Shown: positions 27,102 to 36,617 of the stretch, in pieces
Layout of the letters: each line of letters opens with the position of its first letter
How positions within the stretch are numbered: position 1 is the stretch's first letter
Assembly: GCA_019247845.1 (NCBI GenBank)
Contig: JAFBAL010000063.1
Span: 1 to 64,000, forward strand
Length of the DNA stretch: 64,000 nucleotides
Direction of reading: 5' to 3'
Origin: Alphaproteobacteria bacterium
Lineage (GTDB): Bacteria > Pseudomonadota > Alphaproteobacteria > Micropepsales > Micropepsaceae
The notes under the pieces: generated by a model
What the model was told of the DNA's origin: nothing
Database searches by the model: none
Seen by the model: only the letters and a program-made list of their open reading frames with translations
Position numbers and translations under genes: made by a program

Positions 27102-28100
27102 GTGCACCTCTCCCGCTTCCCGCGCCAGCGCTTCGCCCATCTGCCCACGCCGCTCGAGCCGATGGAGCGGCTGACCAGGCATCTCGGCGGCGCGCGGCTG
27201 TGGATCAAGCGCGACGACTGCACCGGATTGGCGAGCGGCGGCAACAAGACCCGCAAGCTCGAGTTCCTGGTCGGCGACGCGCTCGCCAAGGGCGCCGACA
27301 CGCTGATCACCCAGGGCGCGACGCAGTCCAACCACGCGCGGCAGACCGCGGCCGCGGCGGCGCGCTTCGGGCTCGACTGCCACATCCTGCTCGAGGACCG
27401 CACCGGCAACCAGACGCCGGAGTACACCGAGAACGGCAACGTGCTGCTCGACCGGCTGCACGGCGCCGAGCTGTCGCGCTTCGCCGGCGGCACCGACATG
27501 AACGCGGCGATGGAAGCGCTCGCGAGCGAGCTGCGCGAAAAGGGCAGGAAGCCCTATGTCATTCCCGGCGGCGGCTCGAACGCGATCGGCGCGCTGGGCT
27601 ACGCCAATTGCGCGCTGGAGCTGGTGGCCCAGGCCAACGAGCGCGGCCTCAAGCTCGATCACGCCGTGCATGCGACGGGCAGCGCCGGCACGCAGGCGGG
27701 CTTCGTCGCCGGACTTGTGGCGATCAATGCGCAAATCCCGGTGCTCGGCATCGGCGTGCGCGCGCCGAAAGAGAAGCAGGAGCAGAACGTCTACGAGCTG
27801 GCCTGCCGCACCGTCGAGCACATGGGCGTGCCCGGCATCGTGAAGCGCGAGCACGTCGTCGCCAATTCGGACTATGTCGGACCCGGCTACGGCGTGCCGA
27901 CGGACGGCATGGCCGAAGCGGTCAAGCTGCTGGCGCGGCTCGAAGGCATCCTGCTCGATCCCGTCTATACCGGCAAAGGCATGCATGGGCTGATCGACCT
28001 GGTGAGCAAAGGCTTCTTCGCCAAGGACAGCGACGTCGTGTTCCTGCACACCGGCGGATCGGCCGGCCTCTTCGCCTATCCCGACGCGTTCGACCTGTGA
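27102..28100 (+). CDS. dcyD: D-cysteine desulfhydrase / ACC deaminase family PLP enzyme
   Basis: [60 protein letters not shown] start. Confidence 0.87.
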   Translation: MHLSRFPRQRFAHLPTPLEPMERLTRHLGGARLWIKRDDCTGLASGGNKTRKLEFLVGDALAKGADTLITQGATQSNHARQTAAAAARFGLDCHILLEDRTGNQTPEYTENGNVLLDRLHGAELSRFAGGTDMNAAMEALASELREKGRKPYVIPGGGSNAIGALGYANCALELVAQANERGLKLDHAVHATGSAGTQAGFVAGLVAINAQIPVLGIGVRAPKEKQEQNVYELACRTVEHMGVPGIVKREHVVANSDYVGPGYGVPTDGMAEAVKLLARLEGILLDPVYTGKGMHGLIDLVSKGFFAKDSDVVFLHTGGSAGLFAYPDAFDL

Positions 28101-28744
28101 GCAAAACCGTCGGCGTCATCGGCGGCATGGGACCGGAAGCGACCGTCGACTTCCTGCGCCGCATCGTCGCCGCCACGCCGGCGAGGCACGACCAGGACCA
28201 CATCCGCGTGCTGGTCGACAACAACCCGAAGGTCCCGTCGCGCCTCGCCCATATCGTCGAAGGCACCGGCGCGGACCCGGCGCCCGTGCTGATCGAGATG
28301 GCACGCGGACTGGCGGCACAGGGCGCGGACTTCCTGGCCATCCCCTGCAACACGGCGCATCACTATCTCCCGCAGATCGCGGACGCCGTGTCGATCCCGG
28401 TGCTCGACATGGTCGCGCTCGCCTCCGCCAAGGCGGGCAGCGGTCGCATCGGCATGCTGGCCTCGCCCGCGCTGAAGACGGTCGGGCTCTACCGGGGCGC
28501 GGTGTTTCCGGACGCCGAAGGCGATGCGCGCATCCTGGGCGTCATCAACGCTGTCAAGGCCGGCAACGTCGCCGCCCAGCACCGGCGCGACTATGCGGCA
28601 GTCGCGGCCTCGCTCGACGTCGACGCCTATCTCATCGCCTGCACCGAGCTGTCGGTGCTGGGCCCGCCCGGCGGCATCGCGAAGCCGGTCGTCGATGCGC
28701 TCGACGTCCTCGTCGCCGAGACGGTGGCGCGGGCGATACGATGA
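28097..28744 (+). CDS. Aspartate/glutamate racemase family protein
   Basis: [42 protein letters not shown] start overlaps dcyD stop. Confidence 0.87.
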   Translation: MSKTVGVIGGMGPEATVDFLRRIVAATPARHDQDHIRVLVDNNPKVPSRLAHIVEGTGADPAPVLIEMARGLAAQGADFLAIPCNTAHHYLPQIADAVSIPVLDMVALASAKAGSGRIGMLASPALKTVGLYRGAVFPDAEGDARILGVINAVKAGNVAAQHRRDYAAVAASLDVDAYLIACTELSVLGPPGGIAKPVVDALDVLVAETVARAIR

Positions 28745-28750
28745 TTATAA

Positions 28751-29755
28751 TCATCGCTTGAAAATCGCCTTCGGCAGCATCACATGCATGCCCTTGTTGC
28801 GGTCGACGACCTCGGTGGCGTCGAGATCGCCGGCGACGCTGACCAGCATATAGGCGTCGTCGCGGCTCATGTGCTTCACCGTCGCCAGGAAGTCGACCAT
28901 CTCGCGCACGGCCTTGTGGGCGGCGATGGAAAGATCGTCGTCGAAGCCCATCGCGATGTAGTGCGTCGGCGTCTCGGCGCGCGGATAGGTGATCTTCAAA
29001 TCCTTGCGCACGACGAATTCGAGCGTGCCGATCAGCGAGGTTTCCAGCGCGGTCACGTCGACCTCGCCGTTGCCCTGCCCCGCATGGCCGTCGCCGATCT
29101 CGAACAGCGCGCCCTTGTTGTAGACGGGCAGATAGAGCGTGGTGCCCGCGACCAGCTCCTTGTTGTCCATGTTGCCGCCGCTGATCGTGGGCGGCGTGGA
29201 ATCGTAGCGCCCGAAATCGGCGGGCGGCGCGACGCCCATGCTGCCGAAGAACGGATGCAGCGCAATCTCGATGCCGGGCGCGAAATTCGCGACCATGCGC
29301 TTGCGATCGAGCGGAACGATCTTGATCCGTGCGTAAGGAAAGTCGTCGGTCAATATCCCCGCGCCATAGCGGAAGCCGTTGTAAGCGTAGTCGATCGCGG
29401 GCTCGATCTTCCGTATACGGATTTCCAGCGTGTCGCCGGGCTCCGCGCCGTCGATGAAGACCGGGCCGTTCAGGATGTGCCCGCCCGGCCCTTTGTCGGT
29501 CACCTGCGCGAAGACGTCGCGCAGCGCCTGCTCGACCTTGTCCGGCGCGACGCCGGCCTTCTCGAGCCCCGCCGGACTGTTGGTCAGCAGGGTGCGGAAC
29601 ACGACCGTGTCGCCCGACTTGATGCGCAGCACCGGCGCGCGCGCGGCGTCGTAGTTGCCCCAGGCGACGGTGCCTGGGCCCGCATTCAAGGTATGGGTCT
29701 CGGCCCGCGCCGTACCGCTCGCGAGAACGGCCGCCAAGCACAACCAGCGAAGCAT
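28751..29755 (-). CDS. Acetamidase/formamidase family protein, exported
   Basis: Signal peptide; SGDTVVFRTLL, GHILNGPVFIDGAEPGDTLEIRI, GGNMDNKELVAGTTLYLPVYNKGALFEIGDGHAGQGNGEV. Confidence 0.9.
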   Translation of the reverse strand: MLRWLCLAAVLASGTARAETHTLNAGPGTVAWGNYDAARAPVLRIKSGDTVVFRTLLTNSPAGLEKAGVAPDKVEQALRDVFAQVTDKGPGGHILNGPVFIDGAEPGDTLEIRIRKIEPAIDYAYNGFRYGAGILTDDFPYARIKIVPLDRKRMVANFAPGIEIALHPFFGSMGVAPPADFGRYDSTPPTISGGNMDNKELVAGTTLYLPVYNKGALFEIGDGHAGQGNGEVDVTALETSLIGTLEFVVRKDLKITYPRAETPTHYIAMGFDDDLSIAAHKAVREMVDFLATVKHMSRDDAYMLVSVAGDLDATEVVDRNKGMHVMLPKAIFKR

Positions 29756-29802
29756 GGTCTTCCCCGGACAAAGGTCGGCAGCCATGCTATGTGGCAAGAG
29801 CG

Positions 29803-29902
29803 GGCATTGCCAGTCGCGGGCCGCGCGCCGGCTTTGCCTGTCGCGGAGCCGGGGTCGGCTTTGCCTGTTGCGGAGCCGGGGTCGGCTTTGCCAGCTGGGG
29901 CC
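29803..29902. repeat. Tandem 27-bp repeat (about 3.7 units), GGCTTTGCCTGTCGCGGAGCCGGGGTC consensus
   Basis: Units at 29803 (degenerate), 29830, 29857, partial at 29884; encodes LPVAEPGSA repeats in the frame of the downstream transporter. Confidence 0.85.
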
Positions 29903-29917
29903 AGTTTTGGGGAAAAA

Positions 29918-31123
29918 ATGAACCGGCTCTTCGCGCTTTTCCTGATCACGGCGATGATCCTCGGCATCGCCGTGGGATTGGCGGCACACGAATGGCTGTC
30001 CGAGCCACAGGTCGCCTCGCTGGCGGGCGGCATGGGGCTGATCACCACGATGTTCCTGCGCCTGATCAAGATGATCATCGCGCCGCTGGTGTTCACGACC
30101 CTGGTCGCGGGCATCGCCCATATGGAGGGCGCCGCCGCCATCGGCCGCGTCGGGGCCAAGACCATTGCCTGGTTCGTGCTCGCCTCGGTCGTGTCGCTGA
30201 GCCTGGGCCTCGTGATGGTGCACCTGTTCGAGCCGGGCGTCGGCCTGGCGCTGCCCAAGGAAGCCGGCGTCGGCGATCTTTCGACGACGCTGTCGCTCTC
30301 CGACTTCATCACCCACCTCGTGCCGCGCTCCATCGTCGAGGCCATGGCCGACAACGAGATATTGCAGATCGTGGTGTTCTCGGCCTTCGCCGGCACCGCC
30401 ATCGCCGGCATGAAGGATGAGGTTCCCGCCGTGGTCGCGCTGGTCGAGCAGGTCGCCAGGATCATGCTCAAGATCACCGGCTATGTGATGCTGCTGGCGC
30501 CCGTCGCCGTCTTTGCGGCGCTGACCGTGACGGTCGCGCAGCAGGGCGTGGGCATCCTCGACGTCTATGCGACCTTCATCGGCGCCTTCTACCTTGCGCT
30601 GGGGCTGTTGTGGCTGCTGCTCCTGGCCGTCGCTTTCGTCGTGCGCCGCGACAACGCGGTGTTCGGCGCGGTGAAGGACCCCGTGCTGCTCGCCTTCTCG
30701 ACCGCGAGTTCGGAAGCCGCCTATCCGCAGCTGCTCGACCGGCTCGAGGGCATCGGCCTGCCGCGCCGCATCGTCAGCTTCGTGCTGCCGCTCGGCTATT
30801 CCTTCAACCTCGACGGCTCGATGATGTACTGCACCTTCGCGGTGCTGTTCATCGCCCAGGCTTACGGCATCGATCTTTCCATCGCCCAGCAGGTCACGCT
30901 GCTGCTCCTGCTGATGGTGACGAGCAAGGGCATGGCCGGCGTGCCGCGCGCCTCGCTTGTGGTGATCGCGGCCGCCCTGCCCTATTTCCACCTGCCCGAG
31001 GCGGGGCTGCTTTTGATCCTCGCCGTCGACCACATCCTCGACATGGGACGCAGCGCCACCAACATCGTCGGCAACGCGGTCGCCTGCGTCGTCGTGAATG
31101 CCTGGGAGGGAAAGAATGCGTAA
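29918..31123 (+). CDS. Dicarboxylate/amino acid:cation symporter (DAACS family)
   Basis: FSTASSEAAYPQLLDRLEGIGLPRRIVSFVLPLGYSFNLDGS, DHILDMGRSATNIVGNAVA. Confidence 0.92.
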   Translation: MNRLFALFLITAMILGIAVGLAAHEWLSEPQVASLAGGMGLITTMFLRLIKMIIAPLVFTTLVAGIAHMEGAAAIGRVGAKTIAWFVLASVVSLSLGLVMVHLFEPGVGLALPKEAGVGDLSTTLSLSDFITHLVPRSIVEAMADNEILQIVVFSAFAGTAIAGMKDEVPAVVALVEQVARIMLKITGYVMLLAPVAVFAALTVTVAQQGVGILDVYATFIGAFYLALGLLWLLLLAVAFVVRRDNAVFGAVKDPVLLAFSTASSEAAYPQLLDRLEGIGLPRRIVSFVLPLGYSFNLDGSMMYCTFAVLFIAQAYGIDLSIAQQVTLLLLLMVTSKGMAGVPRASLVVIAAALPYFHLPEAGLLLILAVDHILDMGRSATNIVGNAVACVVVNAWEGKNA

Positions 31124-32318
31124 GCTCGTCACCGCTTTATTCCTTGCCGCTCTCAGCATAGCCGCCGCACCCGAGCAGCCGCAGGAAGCCAACGGCTATA
31201 CCCGCTACGAATTGCTCGCGCCCGGTTCGGGCAAGTTCCGCATCGTCTACGACATCACCGCGGTCAGGCCCGGCGCCACCGCCTATTTCAATCCCATCCG
31301 CAAAGGCAGCACGGCGTCGGACGAGTCCGTCGTCGACCGCGCCACCGGCAAGCCGCTTGCGATGAAGGTGGTGTCGGGCAAGGAGGCGCAAGCGACCGGC
31401 TATCCCGATGCCGATCCGACCTATGACTACATCCGCGTCGCGCTTGCGCGGCCCGTGCCCGCCGACGGCGGTGAAGCCCGTTTGCGCATCTTCAAGACCT
31501 ATGAGGATGCCAAGAGCTACCATCGGGACGGCGACACGATCGTCTTCGAGCGCAGCCTGGGCGTGAAGCGCAACGCGGTGGTGCTGCCCGCAGGCTTTGG
31601 GCTCGTCGACTGCAACTATCCCTCGCAGGTGGCGCAGGAAGCCGACGGCCGCCTGCGCATAAGCTTCCTGAACGACACGCCCGCCGAGGCGCCGCTGAGG
31701 CTGACCGCGCGGCCGATGACGCTGTCCGCCGCGCCCTCGTCGGTCCGCGACCGCATCGACGAACGCGCGGCGCAGACCCGCGACATCGTCTATGACCTGC
31801 GCGAGCCCGAGACGAGCACCTTCGACCTCTATCACGACTATACCGAGGAGCGGGCCGGCACGAGCCGCTACATCAACGTGGTCAGGCCGGGCAGCCATGC
31901 CTCCAACCCGTCGGCGCGCAACCTCGACACCGGCGAGACCATCGCCGCGCAGATTTTGAAGGGCGACGCGATCGCCAAGGCCGGCATCAGCGACCCCGAC
32001 CTGCCCAAGATCGACGCCGATACCGAGATCGTGGTGTTCCCGTTCGCGGCTCTCAAGGACGGCGAGACCATCCGCCTGCGCATGTCCGAGACCTACACCG
32101 ATACCGGCCGCTACAAGCTGGTGGGCGACGAGCTGGTCTTCGACCGCAGCTTCGGGCGGCCGGCGAACGCGGTCGTGCTGCCGAAAGGGTGGATGCTGAC
32201 CAACTCCGCGGTGCCGGCGACGATCGGCACGACGCAGGACGGCCGGGTGCGGCTCGACTTCCTCAACCCACGGACCGACGAGATCGGGGTGCTGATCACG
32301 GCGCGCAAGGCGCCGTAA
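31116..32318 (+). CDS. Hypothetical exported protein with internally duplicated domain
   Basis: Signal peptide; the halves share RNAVVLPAGFGLVDCNYPSQVAQEADGRLRISFLN / ANAVVLPKGWMLTNSAVPATIGTTQDGRVRLDFLN. Confidence 0.8.
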   Translation: MRKLVTALFLAALSIAAAPEQPQEANGYTRYELLAPGSGKFRIVYDITAVRPGATAYFNPIRKGSTASDESVVDRATGKPLAMKVVSGKEAQATGYPDADPTYDYIRVALARPVPADGGEARLRIFKTYEDAKSYHRDGDTIVFERSLGVKRNAVVLPAGFGLVDCNYPSQVAQEADGRLRISFLNDTPAEAPLRLTARPMTLSAAPSSVRDRIDERAAQTRDIVYDLREPETSTFDLYHDYTEERAGTSRYINVVRPGSHASNPSARNLDTGETIAAQILKGDAIAKAGISDPDLPKIDADTEIVVFPFAALKDGETIRLRMSETYTDTGRYKLVGDELVFDRSFGRPANAVVLPKGWMLTNSAVPATIGTTQDGRVRLDFLNPRTDEIGVLITARKAP

Positions 32319-32615
32319 ACCGGCCCTGCCCATTTGAACCTCGAAATTCCAGGGGGTACCCCCCACCCCCGATTTGGGCTTGCCTGCATCTGCAGCGGCA
32401 CCGCGACATTTCGAATTCAATTCGGCAAAACAGCGGCTATGCCTTTGGCCAAAAAGAGAAAAGGCCGGAATAAATCGCTGGGCAGAAAAGCCGGTTCCGT
32501 ACATATGCATGCCGCGCGCGGACGCGGCCTCCTTTCGGGCGCACCTCGGGACGTGAGATGGCGACGGCGAAAGCCGGTTCAAGCCTCGGTAGCGATCACG
32601 TTTTGTTACAACCGC

Positions 32616-33263
32616 TCAGAGGAAGTCGCTGGCGACCAGCGTGCCGGTGCCGTTCACGATCTCGATCACCAGGTCGGCATTCGCCTGATAGCCGGCGGTG
32701 CCGTTCTCGTCGATCACCAGGAAGGTGTGGCCCGACAGGTCGCCCGAGTCCGCTGTGAAGAGCAGCGCGTGATGGCCGGTGAGCTGACCCGTGCCGACCG
32801 CCGAAGCCAGGTTGGCGTCGAAGGTCGCCGCGTTCAGCGCGCCCGTCGTCACCGCCGCGTCGACGCCGGTCACCGCCGAGATGGTGCTGACCTTGAACAG
32901 ATCGTTGTCGAAATCCGCGTTGGTGATCGTGTCGTGGCTCGCGCCGGTGGAGTTGCTCACGGCGGCGTAGACGAAGGTGTCGTGCGCGCCGGTCAGCACC
33001 GTGAAGCTGTCGCCGCCCCCGGCGCCGGTCACGACGTCGGCGCCGCCATGGCTGAGGTCGAAGCTGTCCCACAGCGCGCCGCCCTTCAGCGTGTCCACGA
33101 CGGCGCCGCCGACGAAGGCGTAATGGCCGTCGGACTCGATCGTCGCGACGCCGAGCGCGTCGCCCGCCTTCGCGCGTCCTTTCCACAGAGAACGGTGCGA
33201 CTCGCTTTCATCCGGCACGATTGCACGCGCGGCGTGACATCGCCGCACGTTAGCCGCGTTCAA
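32616..33263 (-). CDS. RTX/bluetail-type C-terminal secreted protein, possibly N-terminally truncated
   Basis: GGADVVTGAGGGDSFTVLTGAHDTFVYAA, HDTITNADFDNDLFKV, C-terminal TFLVIDENGTAGYQANADLVIEIVNGTGTLVASDFL. Confidence 0.6.
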   Translation of the reverse strand: MNAANVRRCHAARAIVPDESESHRSLWKGRAKAGDALGVATIESDGHYAFVGGAVVDTLKGGALWDSFDLSHGGADVVTGAGGGDSFTVLTGAHDTFVYAAVSNSTGASHDTITNADFDNDLFKVSTISAVTGVDAAVTTGALNAATFDANLASAVGTGQLTGHHALLFTADSGDLSGHTFLVIDENGTAGYQANADLVIEIVNGTGTLVASDFL

Positions 33264-33280
33264 TTTCTATTGAAGGTAGA

Positions 33281-34384
33281 TCAGGCCAGCGCGTCGAGGA
33301 TCTTGAGCATCACCTCGATGTCGGGCATCGGCGCGACGGAGGCGATCTGCGCCGGCATGCGGCCCTTGACCAGGTCGCTGGTGTCGGCGCCGATCGAGCC
33401 CAGCGGCCCGCGGAAGCCGTGATCGCGCCAGCCGATGGTCTGAAGCTCCGCCGACATCAACGCATCGCTCAGGCGCAGCGCATCGGGCACCAGCGACAGG
33501 AACGGATGCGCCGAATAGACGGTGGGGCGCGGATAGAGCGCGACGGGCTTGGCGGGACCGCCCGCGGCCTCGACGCGCGCCCAGCGGTCGGGATCCTGCA
33601 GGATCCATTCGACGAGCTGGTTCTCGTAGCCGACCACGAGCGGATCGGCGCCCGGCCCGCCCGCGATGTAATCGTCGAACACCTTGCCCGACGAATCCGG
33701 CTTGTAGCCCATGCCGCGGAACAACTCGACGAGCTGCGGCAGGATGGTCTCGAGATTGGCCATCGTGGCGACGTCGCCCGACAGCAGGTTGGCGACGAGG
33801 CCGGCGAACATGAAGCCCGAATTCGACTTGTTGGGATCGGTCGCGATCAGCCTGACCGTGCCGTAGAGGTCGGGCTGGCCGAGATCCTTCCACGGCCGGT
33901 GCGCGATCACCGCGTCGATGATCTGCTTGGCGTCGATGAAATAGTGCGCGTTCTCCTTCTTCGCCATGCCGGCGCGCACCAGGCCCTCGGCGAACGGCGT
34001 CCAGGAATAGATCACGATCGGCGAGTTGAAGATCACCTGGTCGCGCAGCACCTTGACGTGGCGCCGCGCCAGCTCGACCAGCGAGCTCGAGCTCGGCCAC
34101 AGGAACTGCGGCCCGGTGCCGAGCAGCTGCGGATCGCGCACCTGGTCGACCGAGCCTGCGCGGTCGGCGGTGAGCGCCAGGCCGAAATGCTTGAGCGCCT
34201 TGACCGTCTTGGGATTCTCGATGAACGCCATCTTCTCGCCGCCGGCATAGCCCTTGAGCGCGGTGACGTCGCCGAGCACGCCGCGCATCGCGGGGCTTCT
34301 GCGGAACAGCACCGCGCCCGCGGTGACGGCGGCGCTCGCCCCCAGCGCTCCCAGGCCCAATGCGGCGCGGCGGCTTATCGTCAA
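33281..34384 (-). CDS. Extracellular substrate-binding-like protein with Tat-like signal
   Basis: TISRRAALGLGALGASAAVTAGAV; PBP-like pattern; TTG start overlaps the upstream stop. Confidence 0.62.
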   Translation of the reverse strand: MTISRRAALGLGALGASAAVTAGAVLFRRSPAMRGVLGDVTALKGYAGGEKMAFIENPKTVKALKHFGLALTADRAGSVDQVRDPQLLGTGPQFLWPSSSSLVELARRHVKVLRDQVIFNSPIVIYSWTPFAEGLVRAGMAKKENAHYFIDAKQIIDAVIAHRPWKDLGQPDLYGTVRLIATDPNKSNSGFMFAGLVANLLSGDVATMANLETILPQLVELFRGMGYKPDSSGKVFDDYIAGGPGADPLVVGYENQLVEWILQDPDRWARVEAAGGPAKPVALYPRPTVYSAHPFLSLVPDALRLSDALMSAELQTIGWRDHGFRGPLGSIGADTSDLVKGRMPAQIASVAPMPDIEVMLKILDALA

Positions 34385-34998
34385 GCGGTCTTCTCCAGAT
34401 CGGATTTCAGCGAGTCTTTCAGGACTTTCAGCGTCGTGTCCAGCTGCTGCATCTCGGGCGCGTCGGCGTCCTGCGCGAATTTGAGGAAGGTCTCGTTCAG
34501 CGCGCGCATGGTGTCGCGCGCCTGCTGCACGCGCACCGGCGACGGGTTGGCGTGGCGCTCCAATGTCTGCCAGCCTTCCGCGACGCCCAGCGCGTTGGGC
34601 AGGTAGAAGGTGAACATCCGCCTGACCGACATCGCGCGGTCGGGATTCGCGCGCACGTCGGCGATGACGCCGTCGGTCGTCTTGGCCAGCGCCTGCACCT
34701 CGCCGCGCATGGTCTGGTCCTGGATCTTGGGCGCCACCTGCTTCAGCCGCGCGAGCGCATCGGACGCGTCGTCGATCAGCCCGCGCGCGGTCTCGGCACG
34801 GGCGTCGAGCAGCGCTTCGTCGTCCACGCCGGCGCGGCCGCCCGAGCGCAGCAGGTACCAGAGCCCCGCGAACACGCCCGCCGTCACGACCGCGCTCAGC
34901 CACAGCGGAAGGCTCAAGCCCAGCGCTAGCGCCGGAAAGGCGACCGCTGCGGCCAGCCCTGCGATCAGCGTTGCAGATTCGCGTCCCATCCGCGTCAA
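34381..34998 (-). CDS. XpaC-like (5-bromo-4-chloroindolyl phosphate hydrolysis family) protein
   Basis: Two N-terminal TMs, then helical domain (RRMFTFYLPNALGVAEGWQTLE); directly in a TelA operon. Confidence 0.68.
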   Translation of the reverse strand: MTRMGRESATLIAGLAAAVAFPALALGLSLPLWLSAVVTAGVFAGLWYLLRSGGRAGVDDEALLDARAETARGLIDDASDALARLKQVAPKIQDQTMRGEVQALAKTTDGVIADVRANPDRAMSVRRMFTFYLPNALGVAEGWQTLERHANPSPVRVQQARDTMRALNETFLKFAQDADAPEMQQLDTTLKVLKDSLKSDLEKTA

Positions 34999-36617
34999 TT
35001 GTATCCGCGCACCGAGCGGAAGGCCTCGGTGAGATTGTCCCTGCCGTCGAACACCCGCGCGCGCGTGAGATCGGCCAGCTCGTCGAGCTGCGACTTGTCC
35101 GCGTCGCCGAAAGTGACGCCGAAGATCGGCACGTCGTGGCCTTCGCGGCGCCAGGCATCGGCGAAGCCGTCATGCGCGTCGGAGCGCCCGTCGGTCATGA
35201 TCACCACCGCGGCGAGATACTGGCCGCTGTCGAGATAGGGCTTCATCTCGGTCAGCGCGCGCTCGGCGCAGGCATACATGTCGGTGCCGCCGTCGGCATG
35301 CTGGGTCCCGACCCATTGCAGCAGGCGTGCCTGCGACGGGCTGGTGCCGTCGCCCTGCGCCACGTCGCGCACCGAGGCGTCGAAGGGCAGGAGCATGATC
35401 CGGTCGTTCGGCGTCCACTGGATCAGGCTGCGCGAGGCGGCTTGCGGATCGAACAGCGTGCCCATCGCGGCCTGGACCTGTTTCTCGCCCTCGCCCTGCA
35501 TCGAGCCCGAGAAGTCGAGGCAGATCGCGGTCAACGACGGGCGGCGCAGCACCTCCTGGTACAGCAGCAGCGCGCGGCCGATCACCTTGGGCTCGGGCAG
35601 CGCGATAGAGGTCACGACCTTGGACGGGTTGAAGTTCCATTCGGGCTCGGCCGGCGCGGGCCGCGCCATGCCGGGCGCCGTGCGCCGCCCGGACTGCGCG
35701 ATCTGCGCCTGAACGTCGGCGCTCAACATATGAGCCTGCAGCTTGTCGAAGAAGTCGTGGGTGCTCTTGTCCTGGCCGTGCTCGACGTAACCCAGCGGCG
35801 CGTCGGCATAGGTCGCGCCGTCCGCCGGATAGATCGCATAGAGCAGCTCGCCGCCCTGGCCCTTCAGCGCGTCGTTGGTTTCCTTCAGCACGGCCTCGTA
35901 GTTCCACATGCCGTCGTAGGGACGCCCCGCCTTGGCGCCGGCGAGATAGAGGTCCTTCAGCCATCCCGACGAGCCCGACGAGCGCACCACGCCCTTGAGC
36001 AGCGCCTTGACCTTCTCGCGCGCGTTCGCGTCGTCCAAGGCGCGCGGGTCGAGGCGGTCGGGCTGGCCGAAGGCGGAGGCGAGCATGGCGAGATAGGCCG
36101 ACGCCCCGGAGTTGGATTGCGTCGCCGAGGTCATCAGGAAGGTCAGCTTGCCCGCGCTGACGGCGGCCAGGATGTCCTCCATCCGCACGGTCTTGCCGAC
36201 CCAGCCCAGCTCGCGCGCCTTGCTCATGCGCACGCCCAGGATCACCGGAGTCGTCGCGATGGACTTCAGGTCCTTCACCCGGCGATGCGCGTCGTACATG
36301 TCGAGCCACAGGCTGGACGCCGGCCACACCGCGTCGATGTCCGGCGCGTTCTGCTCGGACAGCATCAATCCGATATCCAGCGAGCCTTTGTAGTCGATGG
36401 TGCAGGTGACGCCCTGGTCGCTGCAGAACTGCTGCACGATCGGCTCGAAGGTCTTCTGCTCCGAGCCGGCGACGATGTGGAACGTGCCGCCGCTCCCGCC
36501 GCATCCGGCAAGAGCGAAGGCGGCAACGGCGAACGCAACCGCGAGCGCCGAGCCGCGGCGTCGCACGGCCGCAAGCTTAGTGCCGCGGCCGCTTGCGGGC
36601 GCGAGCGCGCTGCTCAC
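34995..36617 (-). CDS. Lipoprotein: periplasmic-binding-like domain fused to VWA domain
   Basis: Lipobox FALAGC, PBP-like half (GSEQKTFEPIVQQFCSDQ...), VWA MIDAS LDFSGSMQGEGEK with TDGRSD; GTG start. Confidence 0.8.
   Translation of the reverse strand: MSSALAPASGRGTKLAAVRRRGSALAVAFAVAAFALAGCGGSGGTFHIVAGSEQKTFEPIVQQFCSDQGVTCTIDYKGSLDIGLMLSEQNAPDIDAVWPASSLWLDMYDAHRRVKDLKSIATTPVILGVRMSKARELGWVGKTVRMEDILAAVSAGKLTFLMTSATQSNSGASAYLAMLASAFGQPDRLDPRALDDANAREKVKALLKGVVRSSGSSGWLKDLYLAGAKAGRPYDGMWNYEAVLKETNDALKGQGGELLYAIYPADGATYADAPLGYVEHGQDKSTHDFFDKLQAHMLSADVQAQIAQSGRRTAPGMARPAPAEPEWNFNPSKVVTSIALPEPKVIGRALLLYQEVLRRPSLTAICLDFSGSMQGEGEKQVQAAMGTLFDPQAASRSLIQWTPNDRIMLLPFDASVRDVAQGDGTSPSQARLLQWVGTQHADGGTDMYACAERALTEMKPYLDSGQYLAAVVIMTDGRSDAHDGFADAWRREGHDVPIFGVTFGDADKSQLDELADLTRARVFDGRDNLTEAFRSVRGYN

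Noticed and set aside
24809-27499. 896-aa minus-strand ORF
   Set aside because: Antisense to the amidohydrolase gene; composition consistent with a shadow ORF.
29756-31192. N-terminal extension of the acetamidase ORF up to 31192
   Set aside because: The extension is antisense to the symporter; a signal peptide start (MLRWLCLAAVLASGTARA) at 29755 is the natural start.
32565-32600. T-arm-like string GGTTCAAGCC / TTTCAAGTCC (also near 3735)
   Set aside because: Looks like a tRNA T-loop, but no acceptor stem, anticodon arm or CCA context could be built at either site.
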